Part shown: in pieces, positions 23,613-35,705 of the stretch
Position numbering within the stretch: position 1 is the first letter of the stretch
How the letters are laid out: every line of letters begins with the position of its first letter
Source: Strix aluco
Taxonomy: Eukaryota > Chordata > Aves > Strigiformes > Strigidae
DNA: 64,000 nt
NCBI RefSeq assembly: GCF_031877795.1
Contig: NC_133935.1
Coordinates: 71,814,303-71,878,302, forward strand
Reading direction: 5' to 3'
Made by a program: the position numbers and the translations under genes
The notes under the pieces: model-generated
Seen by the model: only the letters and a program-made list of their open reading frames with translations
What the model was told of the DNA's origin: nothing
Database searches by the model: none

Positions 23613-26600
23613 CAGCCACGGTCTGGATAAACATCACAGCTATTATCCACAGCAATTTACAGCCTCGGGATGGGCATGAGAAGCTGCCTGGTGGAAGAGG
23701 AGATGGTGATCTGGATGTCGTCTGACTTTCATAGTCTGTTCAGGATGTGCAGCGGGTGCAGCAAGGCTGGTGGAGGAGGCCCCTGCTTTCACATCTCATC
23801 CGAAGGACTGACCGACTGTAGAATATCCAAACTCTCCTCTGTGCTTGGCAAACATGCATGTTTGGCACTGGTGGGGGAGACTGGCAACAGCAACACAAAG
23901 ACACTGTCTCTGAAGTCTTCCTGTTTGGCTGCTTTCTCACAGTCATCCAAGATGGGCACCAAGAAGTCAGCACTGGTATCCTCTCCCTCATAGGCCAGAT
24001 CTGTCCTGGGGTACAGCAGCACAGCCCACCCAGTGCTGGCAGAAGTGACATTGACAGCTACCGCGCACGGGCTGTAGAACAAAAACCATATTGATTCAAC
24101 AGCTATCTGTGCTTGACAGCCTGTGTTAAAGAGCAAGCCTGGCAGGCAGGCAGATGCCTGGGATACCAAGCGCAGTTCCTCCTCATTGCTCTGCATGGAT
24201 GAGCCATCGAGCAGACTGAGGATGCTGGCGCTGGAGCTGCCCGCTGACTCCCCTCTCATGCCAAGGCAGACGGATGGACAAGGGGGGATGTTGGGGCTGG
24301 GTCGCTACCTTCCCCAGCTGCTGCTTTGCCTGCTTTAGGACTTGCTTTGTTGTGCAAGACATTGCTAATTGTGCTGCTTTTCAAAGACTTTTTCAGCCTC
24401 CACGCTGCCTGGGCTTTCCCTTCCACCATAAGAGTGGGCAAGATGGGGTGGTGCCCATGGGGGTTCCCTCTCCTGCAAGCGCTAGGGTGGTGCAGGACAA
24501 ACAGCACAGAGGTGTTGGGAGGGGACTGAGGATTTGGGAAGGCACCTGGAGTGGGAGGAGAGGTGGTTAATGCAGTCCGGGAAACAGGCAGGCTCCCCAC
24601 AGAGATCACTGCGGGTAGCTCACCTGGCCCTGCCTTCCCTGCTTTATTCACTGGCTAGAAAGCAAAAGCAAAAGCCGGAGCTAGGTGGATATAGAGACAC
24701 TCGCCTGCATCCCAGTGATGTTTTAAAGATTAAATAAATTTAAACTATTTCAGATACTCCCCACGTCTTCTCAAGGTCCACACTAAGGTGAGCAATAACA
24801 AAATCCTAATAAAAGCCATAGAAATTAGTGGAGTCTTGGTTACGGGTTTATCTTCCCGAACTGCTGGATAGCAGAAGAGCATGTGTAGAACTGGTGTGAA
24901 ATTGAAGCTTCCTACTCAAAACACAAAATTAGCCAACATTTAAAAAAAATATCAAAATCTCTGGTAGGCAGTAGTGCTCAGATAAAAAATATTCATGTGT
25001 AAAATAACAACTGCTTTCTGCAGCTTATTCTGTAAATAAAAAGGGCAGCAAAGACACAGGATCCAGAACTAAGTGCAGGTTCTCCCCAAACTCCAAGACC
25101 TTGCTTTTAATTGAAAGGTAAATTCATACCCCAAAATAGCAACCTTGCAGTACATCTCTCACTTTCCCCTACGTTCATCTCTATCCTGTTTCTTTACACT
25201 TTGAGAATGATGGGGACCCTTGACAAATGTATGTTGCTTTTGGAGCTGTAGGACTTGTCTTGGTTGTGTAAGTAAGTGTTGCAGTCATTTTCCAGTTGGT
25301 CTGAGGGAAGGACTGCATAGACCTGCTCAACCAAGAGCACCTCAGAAACCCGACAGCAGCTCCGGGTCTCATGTGGTCTCTGAGCAAGAGTGAAGGTCAA
25401 GTTGCTTATGGGCTGCTCCCGTCCCCTGCTTTGAGTTTAAACACCTCACACCCAAAAAGGGGCTTTCCTCCCACACTTTGCTCAGTGATAGCACACAGCC
25501 AAGTTTCATACCCTAATGCCAGCAGGAATCCCTAGTGGTATCTTTCAGAAGGAGCACAGACTAGCACTTCTTTTTGTTTTCCAATCGAATAGTCAAAATC
25601 AGATACTAAAGATGAAAATGTACCTGCAGTGGGCCTAGAGCCACCATCCTTGGTCTCTTTCCCACTAGAAATCAGACAGTGAATGATGCAGAAGGGAATA
25701 TAAGGAATGAAGGGCTGGCTGGCAGCACGGGAACATTTTCCTCCTGTCCCTATGAGCTGCAGATTGGAAGTCTTCCTGAAGGGAGGAATTCAGAGTGGAG
25801 TAGATCTGCTCCAGTCCAAGTGGTGTGTGTGAGCCAGGACACACATCTCCCAGGAGTACCCGGCACAGCCTCTGAATCCTCAGTTTTTCGAGCAGAGCAG
25901 AGTCCTGCTCCAGTCTCATCAGGCTGCAAGAAGTCACAAAAATAAAATGAGGCATTGTCCCTCCAGGGTCTCCTGGACAGCTCAGGCAGATGGGGACAAG
26001 GCTCGGCGCTCAGACAAGGGCTGCTGGCCCTGTACACATATTCGCAGAGTACTGATCTCATTTATTTTCTGCCACTGTTGCCACTCTCAATTTTTGGAGA
26101 TTGTTTCAGAAGGAGGAGAAATGGCAATTTAAGGCTATAAAGATATTTGAAGGCTTAAAGAGGATTTTTATATTGTCTAAAGCTGAGTGACTGAGAGTGG
26201 TCATGTCCATCAGTTTATAGTTTAGACTGTCATTTCACACATCATTTGCTCGTCATCTCCCTTTGTATTGTTTCTTTACTTGCCCGTGATAATGTGAAGC
26301 ACAGGATTGAGGAACTGACCCAGATTAAAATGAACCTTCTCTTTTCTTGCAAGTTTTGTTTTAACCCAGTTCTGGTGGCTGATCTGTCACTGTTGTAGAG
26401 ACACTTGTGCCAGCGAAGGAAAGGGCTGATCCAGGAAGGGCAAGGCTCGCATAAGCTAGGACTGACGCAGAAAGCAGTTGGGAAATTAATGGCCTTAGGG
26501 TCAAGGAAAAATGAAGAAAGGAAATCTCTGTCTCCTGCAGTGGTCCAGTTAGCAGCAAAGATGTGTCTTATAAATACAGTGCTATGGGTGTTACCCTTGC

Positions 26601-26784
26601 AGTGTCCCGTAAGCAGTTTCTAACAGTCCTGATGCTGGAAATCAGACACATCCCATTTCTGCAGATCCCAGAGGACACAAGTGTTACACAAGGGAAAGGG
26701 AGCAGATTGGAAAGGGAACTCTGCTCCCATGCAGCCACTCAGCTGAGGTGGTACAGCAAGTAAACAGCATGCAAGTCAGCCTGT
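23613..26784. other. Region downstream of H2B
   Basis: Moderately GC-rich DNA to about 24.7 kb, then AT-rich. AATAAA hexamers at 24733-24738 and in 'cctaataaaagcc' near 24810 could end an unspliced H2B transcript of about 1.6 kb. A 156-codon minus-strand frame (23789-24259) has no recognisable domain. Nothing else is supported. Confidence 0.4.
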
Positions 26785-26844
26785 CCTTCCTACAGCTGCC
26801 TGCTGCTATACTGCCCTTCCCACAGCTGCCTGCCACTGTACAGG
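26785..26844 (+). repeat. 30-bp tandem duplication
   Basis: Two adjacent copies of a 30-bp unit starting 'ccttcctacagctgcctg', with several mismatches between copies (26785-26814 and 26815-26844). Confidence 0.75.
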
Positions 26845-29189
26845 AGCACACTCACAGCAGTTTAATGGGAATTATTTTGACTGTGATGAGTTTGGACTGA
26901 GCCTTAGTAGTAGAGGCAATAGAAAATGGTCTAAAAGTTCAAGCAATGATTGTCCACTCAGTAATCTGAGGTGTGACATATTCCACAGTTCCCTGGTAAG
27001 GGGATTTGCTGCAGAAGAGGAATTCTGCACTTCAGGATCTGTGCTTTTGAAAAATATGTATTTCTAGCTCTGGAATCGGTAAAATGTTTTAAAACTGAAG
27101 ATAATACACCAAGCCCCACTGTCCTTACCTGATTCCTACTGCAATCCCAGAAGAATCTCTGGGTCATTCCTGTGTTTTGTCAATTAAAAAAAAAAATCAA
27201 CTGCATATTGAAAATTGGAAAAGGAAGCTGAAAAAGAGTAATACAGCCTTGATGTTAACCTCAAAGTAACCCCATGGACACTACTGCACTGAGTTACTTG
27301 TTTTCATGTACAATTTAAGAGAGAAAATTAGCTGCTATAGATCTACTCCTGATTTTCCACCCTGTTTCCCTAGAAGGGCTTGAAGTCCATCCGCCCTTCA
27401 CAGCAGAGCTCAACCTACAGAACTGAGTGGCCACGTGCACAGAGGTTTGCCCCTGCTCAGGACAGGTCTTTTAGTCAAGCTTAGGGAAAATAAGTAAAAA
27501 CAAGTGTGGAGGATGAGTGCCTGTCCTGGAATGCTGCTGCATGTCCTAGGAAGGCATGCCTGAGCTGAGACCCCTGAAGAGCCCTGCCCAGAGGAGCCAC
27601 GTGGCTGTATGCCCTTCTGCCCTGGTGACAGGCAGCCATGAGGAGGTAGCCCCAAGTCCTGGCCACCCCTGAAGTCAAGCTTGGCATGGCCTCTGCACAG
27701 CCCTGAGCATTTGTCCCATCATAGCATTTCCTGGCGGTTTACATCCAGACCAAATTGTTTACAAGGAAAGGAGGAATGTGAACTAAATCATAAAAATCAC
27801 TTGCTGCCAGAATTTCAAGAGTTCCCTGGGACCAGCACCCAGGGAGCACTCTCTCATGCTTACTCTCCATGCATGGTATCTTGTGGTTTTATGTACACAG
27901 AGTTTTTCTGACAGTAAGTGTTACATCAGGTATGATCTATGTTATATTACTGCTGGTTTATGACCTATCTTACTGTTAATTACCTGTTTTCTGTTAAATG
28001 TATAAATAAAATGTAAATGCCAACCCGTTGAAAGTCAGATGAGACACAGCTGTCAGGATGTCTTTGCTTCTTCTGTATCACCAGGGCTCCCCCAAGCCCT
28101 ACATTTCTCTCTCCATCATATTTCCTCCAGACCCAGAGTGTCAGCAGCCACCCTTCCAGCAGAGATGAAGCCTGTCTGGTCCTGGCAGAGGGTCAGTCAA
28201 AAAACAGAGCAGCCCTGCACCAAGGGGATGTCACACACTGCCACTGTGAGTCCTCATGGCATGTCACTCACCCCAAAGATGGGTGCAACATGAGTATGTG
28301 TGTGTTTTCAAGCCCTTCCAGCGAGCTTGTCCCTAGCAGAGCCAAGCCTGCAACCTGTCCTTGTCACACTCCTGCTTGGGGTGTGCTCTGCCTGGCACCT
28401 ATCATTTAAACCCCAAGGGGCAAGACTTTTGACTTGCACAGACTGAAGCACTGTGAGATTCTGTGGTTGGAAAAGTGGTTTATGCACGTTCAGAATTTCT
28501 GTTTATCTGAATTAATGATTGCTGCCACTAGAAACATCTTCCCTTGAACTATGAGAAGTTACAGGCAACAAACATGGAGTGAGATGTAGTATCTCAAAAT
28601 GCCAGGAAGAAAAAGGTCTTCCTTTTGAAGAATGATTTGTGACTATACTTATGTGAAACACTTACTTGCTGGAAATCAGCATCATAATGCACTCACTGGA
28701 GAGGGAAATGCACATACCATGCTAGATCCTGTGTGCTGGAGAAACAAGCTGAGAGTTCAGATATGGCATATAACAGACATCAGAGCTAAAAAGATACAGA
28801 GTCTTTCTAAAGACAGACTCATAAACTTAACATAATTGGGGAAAAGCGATATATTTGAGAAAAAATCCCTTATAACTAACTGATCTGAAGTATTTCTTTC
28901 CAAAGAAATAAAGTATGCTACTTGTAATGCTGATTTCCATTTTGATACCGCTTTGCAGAGCAGCACCAACAATGCACTGTCATAACAGAGCTGACACCTG
29001 GGTCTCAGGAAGACCCAAACCAGGTTACAAAATGTGATGTATAACCTATGGTCATGCTCCTCCAGGATGTTGGGAGATAATTTTTTTTAGTTACTCCATT
29101 ATTATTTAGTTACTATTGACTGGTTATTCAAAGACCGTTAGTTGGACTCAGGTGCCACGTGACTAAAGCTGTTGGCAGAACCAGATAGA
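26845..29189. other. Intergenic, nothing recognised
   Basis: Unique AT-rich sequence with only short reading frames of random composition. Confidence 0.45.
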
Positions 29190-29540
29190 ACAACTCAGGA
29201 GAATCAAAAGAAACTATGAGAGAATGAGGTTTAAAATAAGTGAAGAGGAGCAGCACTTCATGCAATAAGCAGTCCACCTATTCAGCCCTTTGCCAACGGA
29301 TATTGGAGATGCTAGAATTTGGTTCAAGGACAAATTAATGGGAGAGAAATCCACTGAAAGTTGCTAAACACATATAAACTATGCTGAAAATTATTAGAGG
29401 ATGAGAGAATATGAAGGGGAAGTTATTGTATGTGTCTGCCCTATTCCTACAGTCTTTCTTGCCTATTCTGTCATGGCCATTACTGGAAACAAGATTCTGG
29501 GTTGGATGCTCCATAGGGCTGGTCCAGGTTGTCTTTGTAA
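29190..29540 (+). mobile_element. Ancient CR1-type LINE 3' fragment
   Basis: Despite strong divergence the order of phrases matches the 3' part of old amniote CR1 families: 'gaggtttaaaataagtgaag', 'cacttcatgcaataagcagt', 'ggatattggagatgctagaa', 'aaggacaaattaatgggag', then 'catggccattactggaaaca' and 'gattctgggttggatgctcc'. It is much older than the CR1 copies with intact 8-bp ends. Confidence 0.7.
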
Positions 29541-32500
29541 ATTCATGTAATGTCTGCCTGGTACTACATATGAACTGTGAGGAGTTTCAGGCAGTTTTCT
29601 TAGGCCTCTGAAGTTTACAAGAAAGCATAAAAGAAAGCTTTTTATCTTCCTTTCCTACGTGGCTCCTGCACTTGCATTGATGGTTATGTGGATTGTGTTA
29701 GCCTGGCTTACAGGAAAGATGTAAGAGATGTTTTGTTTCTAAAATAGAGTTAATAAACACAGATGGTGTGAGAAAGAGAGAGGAATGGAGCTTCTGCTTT
29801 CTCATATAAAGGAAAGCTGTTCTCAAAAACATTTCTCATTTTCTGCCTTGAAGCAGTTGATTTAAAAAAAAAATTATAGACAATTTCCTGCCTTTTAATG
29901 TCCATAATGCTAATTCCCCCCACAAAAAAAAAAAATCTCTTACAGAATTTCCTACAGAATTCATTCAGAAAAAATTTCTTACAGATTTAACTGTCTTCTA
30001 AAGACAGAAGAAGATCGTAATAGTAATAGAAATGGGAAGATTGATTAAGAATGGGGAAGGAATGGCAATGACTGGGTGTGAGGCACCAGATGGGACTAAA
30101 GGCAGGAGACTATAAGTGAATGCTGTAAGAGTGGCAGGCACTGATGGGACCTCAGTCAGGAGCCTACCAAGATGCCAGCACACACACAGTGTGCAGCTGC
30201 TCAGGACACAGTCAGGAAACAAAGGACAGGGAATAAATTCTGGTAACTCCCAGAGGTGAAGCAGGATGGACAGTGTAGTTGCTGTCAGTAGCTAAAGCAT
30301 ACAAAAGGAACATCCAGAGACAGCACATGGTCACCAGTCTAAGAGGAACCTGGGAGATTTGATGAGGACATGACGGCACCATCCCTCACTGAGTCATTGT
30401 GAAGATGGACAAATCCTGGTGTCTGCATGCTGGTCAGATGGCTGGGATACACCCATCTTGTGAGTATGTGGGTACAAGAATATGAGCGTGACTGAGTCAA
30501 ATCAGTACTGCTTTAAAATAAATTCACCTGCCTATAAGGTGATGAAGTCACCCTCCTATAGGGACTTGCGTTGAGTTGCTACATTGTGGCTGCTCATCGA
30601 TTATTTGCGTATATCCAGCCTCTGAGCAGGAAGAGTATCTCATATGTGCACCTCTCCAATTTACTGGCCATTGAACCTCCTCCTATGCAGATGTGGAGAA
30701 CATTCTTTATACAAAGTACATCCAGATTTGCCAACACTGGAAAAAGTGTCCAGCACAGCTTTTTAAATAAACCAGGAGATGCTTCTGACTTAAACTGCCC
30801 CACAGGCTAGGACATGTCCTGGTGAATACCAGGCTGCTTCTGAAAAACGTAGCTCCAAATGGGAGAGCCACTGACTGCTGTCAGTACAAGCACTCAGTCT
30901 CCTCTCTTCACCTGAGACTGTCTGGGAAGACCAACAAAAGGAGGGAACATAAATGCACCACATCCCATTTCACTAAAGTGAAGGAAATGTGAGGGTGCTA
31001 TTGCCATTTCCCATCTTCTTTTGTAGGCTTTTGGTTTCTTTGGAGGGCTGCAATATTCAAGGGCTCCCAGGAAGCCTGGTCTTGCAGACACTGATGGAAA
31101 CAGGCTATTGAACTGCTCCATCTCAGTAAAACCTGCTCTTGCAGGAAGCTTTCTGAGGCATGGCTGAATTCTAGCAAAGTGGGAAGCCCGCAACAGCAAG
31201 GGCTGCCTGAGCATGTTGAGGTAGATGGTTGCTTTTGTTGAGAGGTTACATTTTGGGGATGAATGTTTATTCCACAGCTACTTCCTCCTGTCATCAAGGT
31301 AATAAAAAGTCATATCTGAGTGCTGACTTCAGAGATGCAACATCCTCCCTTCTCTTCCACAAACACCCTGCAAATGCCATGTCCACATGAGCTCACACTA
31401 AGTCCATACTGCTCCCATACTGACTTGCACTCTGGCCCAGGTCTAGAGCAAATCAGCTGCAGCTTTAAGTGGAAAACTCAGTGGGAGAGCAAAAGAATAA
31501 TATTCAAATTCATCCCCCAGCCCCTTTTGCAGCTTGTGTTATAGCGAAAGGGCCCAGACACCTCTTGCCACAGCTGATCTCAGCTAACAAAAGCTGTCTC
31601 CGTGGGGTCCACCAGTAGCCCCTGGCCACTTAGCAGGAGAGAGCCAGAGCTCTTTTTAGCCCAGATGATTCAACACAAAGAAGCCTTTATAGCTCAGCAG
31701 CAGGCATCTCGTGCCTCTTCTCATCACGCCTCTTCTCAAGTTCTAAATACAAGGGGACAAAAGTTCTTACAAACCCCTGATTCTGTCAATTCCCTGAACA
31801 TATGCCTGTAGTGCTGTTTCTGGCATTTAAGTATCTTTAAATGGAAAAGATAGGAATCATGGGACACTGCATGCACCATCTCTCTTTCAGAGCCAGCATC
31901 TTCCCTGGCATAAGCTAATCACCACTTGTGATACTCTGTGTTTGTAGGGCAGGATACTGAACAACACTGAACAGCAGCACAAGAAAATTCGATGCAAGCA
32001 GCTGCACACCATGAAAGATGAACAGGAGGTCCTCCATGCCAAAGGGTATCACAGCAACCAAGAGTTCAGCCATATTTTAAAGGGATTAGAAGTGCATAGA
32101 TGGCAAGAAGAATTTTAATAACAAAAGACTAAATAGATGCAAGTTTGCAAGCAGTGGTAGCTCTCTGCTATAGGAAAGTTACACTAGATACAAAGGAACA
32201 GCGGGAAGAAGTCTTATCCCACCCTGCCAGCTGGTGTAGGGCTTGCAGAAACAGCCCATACCTGTTAGCCCTGTCAAGGAACCTCCACTAGGTAGAGACA
32301 GAACAGAAATTCATGCCCTAAGTGCCCTATTCACGTGAATGAATAGTCAGTTCAGACTGTTCAGAAAGGAATACTCAATTTTTGGAAGTTTTCCTTCTTT
32401 TTTTTTTTTTTTTTTGTTTGTAATTTACCATTTGGATCACATTTTTCATGTTTTCTTCAGGGCTTAGCCTCGCTGTGGATAACTTTGACATCCAGCTACA

Positions 32501-33578
32501 CACCTGCCAAGGCCTGAGCGGGCACCAGCTCTGGAAGTGACCTGGAAAAATGTGAAGTCAACCTAAATACTTGCAGTTTTGTTTCTGGGCACAAAGATGC
32601 CAAAGCATCTGTGCCTACACAAGGCTGAACAACTTTGTACTGATACCTAACCCTGATGTTCTTCCAGTTTCTCTCTAGCGAGCTGTTTTAAGAAAAGCAA
32701 GAGCACAGAGGCACTGTTTGCTCACTTAATGCTATAGCTCAAGAAAAAAAAAAAAAGTCCTAATTTCCAGATTTCTTTCCTCCCTCTGTTTGGATGAGTG
32801 GGAAAGGGGGCTTGAAATAAGACCCCTAGCAGTTAGGAAGAGCACAGGAATTGCTGGATGTAGCCACCTGTTTCCCAGCTCACAATCCCTGGCCCTGCAA
32901 TTACTCCTCTTTCTAACCTGGGTCATGCCTTTCTACCCCTTCTGCCAAGGCTGGGCCACTATTTGGAAAAAAGATAGCAGGGAAAATATATGAAGGAAGA
33001 AGTAAGTGTTTCTGAAGTAAAGGATAACAGATCAGTACCCTAGAAACTGTTTGTTTCTATTCCTTAAATAATTAATGAGAAAAGTGCACATGACTTGGAC
33101 CAGGAGACCATCCTCCAGCAAGTGCCATGTCCTCCAGGCTTGGCATCAGGTGGTTTCGCTTTCTAATATTTTTAGACAAGGGGTCAGTTTAGGAGGGGGA
33201 CATGGGTGAAATCTCCTTGGCAAACAGGCACAATAGTATTATTCCTGAATCTCCCACACATCTCTAACACAGCTAAGTACTTGCACACAGGTGGAAATCC
33301 AACCTCTGTTTCTCATTCTAGTTTCAAAACAGAAGTCTTCTTCTTAGCTGGGTCTGAAGATCCAAGCACTAGTAATAGTAGCATCTGTGGTTCCTGTTCT
33401 TACCAGCCTTCATAAAAGGTCTTTTGCCTTTCCCTGAAGGCCATTTAACAATGAAGCCCTTGATATTATTTCAGCATTGAAAATAGAGTCCTCTCCATGT
33501 CTTGGTTATGTCACATTCCTGCACTTGTCAGATGATGACCCAGAAGAGGTAGAAGACGTATCAGGAAGTCTTCTCAGT
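29541..33578. other. Intergenic, nothing recognised
   Basis: Unique AT-rich sequence with simple A- or T-runs (near 29927-29938 and 32398-32415). No gene or repeat family was identified. Confidence 0.45.
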
Positions 33579-35705
33579 CATAGAATCATAGAATGGTTTG
33601 GGTTGGAAGGGACCTTAAAGGTTATCTAGTTCCAACCCCCCTGCCATGGGCAGGGACACCTTCCACTAGAGCAGGTTGCTCAAAGCCCCGTCCAACCTGG
33701 CCTTGAACACTTCCAGGGAGGGGGCAGCCACAACATCTCTGGGCAACCTGTTCCAGTGTCTCATCACCCTCACAGTGAAGAATTTCTTCCTTATATCTAA
33801 TCTAAATCTACCCTCTTTCAGTTGAAAACTGCTGCCCCTCTTCCTATCACTACACTCCCTGATAAAGAGTCCCTCCCTACCTTTCCTGTAGACTCCCTTC
33901 AAGTACTGGAAGGCTGCTATAAGATCTCCCTGGAGCCTTCTCTTCTCCGGGCTGAACAACCCCAACTCTCTCAGCCTGTCCTCATAGGGGATGTGCTCCA
34001 GCCCCTTGATCATCCTCGTGGCCCTCCTCTGGATGCACTCCAACAGGTCCATGTCTTTCTTATGTTGGGGGCCCCAGAGTTGAACACAGTACTCCAGGTG
34101 GGGTCTCACAAGAGCGGAGTAAAGAGGGAAAATCACCTTCCTCAAGCTGCTGGCCACACTTGATGTAGCCCAGGATACGTTTGGCTTTCTGGGCTGTGAG
34201 TGCACATTGCTGGCTCATAGTCAGTTTCCCATCCACTAACACCCCGAAGTCCTTCTCCACAGGGCTGCTCTCAATCCACTCATCTCCCAGCCTGTATTTG
34301 CGCTTGGGATTGCCCCAACCCATGTGCAGGACCTTGCACTTGGCCTTGTTGAACTTCATGAGGTTTGCACGGGCCCACCTCTCCAGCCTGTCCAGGTCCC
34401 TCTGGGTGGCACATCCCTTCCCTCCAGCGTGTTGACTGCACCACACAGCTCAGTGTCACTGGCAAACTTGCTGAGGGTGCACTCAAATCCACCGTCCATG
34501 TTGTTGACAAAGATGTTAAACAGCGCTGGTCCTAGTACTGACCCCTGAGGAATGTCACTCGTCACTGGTCTCCACTTGGACATCGAGCTGTTGACCACAA
34601 CTCTTTGAGTGTGACCATCCAGCCAATTCCTTATCCACTGAGTGGTCCATCCATCAAACCCATGTCTCTCCAATTTAGAGACAATGATGTCGTGCAGGAC
34701 AGTGTCAAATGCTTTGCACAAGTCCAGGTAGATGGCATCAGTTGCTCTTCCCTTATCCACCAATGCTGTAACCCTGTTGTAGAAGGCCACCAAATTTGTC
34801 AGGCATAATTTGCCCTTAGTGAAGCCATGTTGGCTGTCACCAGTGACCTCCTTATTCTCCATGTGCTCTAGCACAGTTTCCAGGAGGATCCACTTCATGA
34901 TCTTGCTACGCACAGAGGTGAGAGTGACTGGCCTGTAGTTCCCTGGGTCTTCCTTTTTTCCCTTTTTAAAAATGGGGGTTATGTTTCCCCTTTTCCAGTC
35001 AACGGGAACTTCACTGGGCTGCCATGACTTCTCAAATATAATGGGTGGTGGCTTAGCCACTTCATCCACCAGTTCCCTCAGGACTCACGGATGCACTCAT
35101 CTGGTGCCATGGACTTGTGCACCTTCAGGTTCCTTAGATGGTCTCGAACCTGATCTTCTACAGTGGGCAGTTCTTCATTCTCCCAGTCCCCGCCTTTGCC
35201 TTCTGTGACTTGATCAGCATGGCTGGAGCCCTTGCAGGTGAAGACTGAGGTAAAAAATTCATTTCATAACTCAGCCTTCTCCATATCCCAAGTAACCAGG
35301 TCTCCCATTTCCTTCCAGAGAGGGCCCATATTTTCCCTAGTCTTCCTTTGATCACTGACATACCTATAGAAACTTTTCTTGTTGCCCTTGATGTCTCCAG
35401 CCAGATTTAATTCTATCAGGGCTTTGGCCTTCCTAACCTGATCCCTGGCTGCTCAGATGATGTCTCTGTATTCCTCCCAGGCTACCTGTCCTTGCTTCCA
35501 CCCCCTGTAGGCTTCCTTTTTGTGTCTGATTTTGTCCAGGAGCAAGTTGTTCACCCATGCAGGCCTCCTGGCATTTTTGCCTGACTTCCTCTTTGTTGGG
35601 ATGCATCATTCCTGACTTTGGAGGAGGTGATCCTTGAATATTAACCCACTTTCTAGGGCCCCTCTTCCCTCCAGGGCTTTATCCCATGGTACTCTAACTC
35701 TGACT
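33579..35705 (-). mobile_element. CR1 LINE, about 2.1 kb, 5'-truncated, minus strand
   Basis: This is the longest transposon in the window. Its 3' terminus is on the left: two perfect CATAGAAT units (33579-33586 and 33587-33594, the complement of the CR1 tail). Going right on the minus strand come the 3' UTR, the ORF2 C-terminus (ending [14 protein letters not shown]), the reverse transcriptase, and the linker towards the endonuclease, where the copy is truncated near 35.7 kb. The endonuclease and ORF1 are absent. No target-site duplication is evident, as is typical of CR1. Confidence 0.95.
33666..35110 (-). pseudogene. CR1 ORF2 reverse transcriptase remnant
   Basis: Minus-strand frames from 35069 leftward carry reverse-transcriptase hallmarks: [21 protein letters not shown] and [16 protein letters not shown]. 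The catalytic FADD box reads FASD (about 34455-34470), losing one of the two metal-binding aspartates. The frame is also broken near 35080-35110, near 34430 and near 34100-34200, so the rest of ORF2 continues in other frames down to 33666. The copy cannot move itself. It is a normal decayed genomic CR1. Confidence 0.93.

Noticed and set aside
23789-24259. 156-codon minus-strand frame downstream of H2B
   Set aside because: No recognisable domain, no supporting splice sites or promoter. Frames of this size occur elsewhere in the window by chance.
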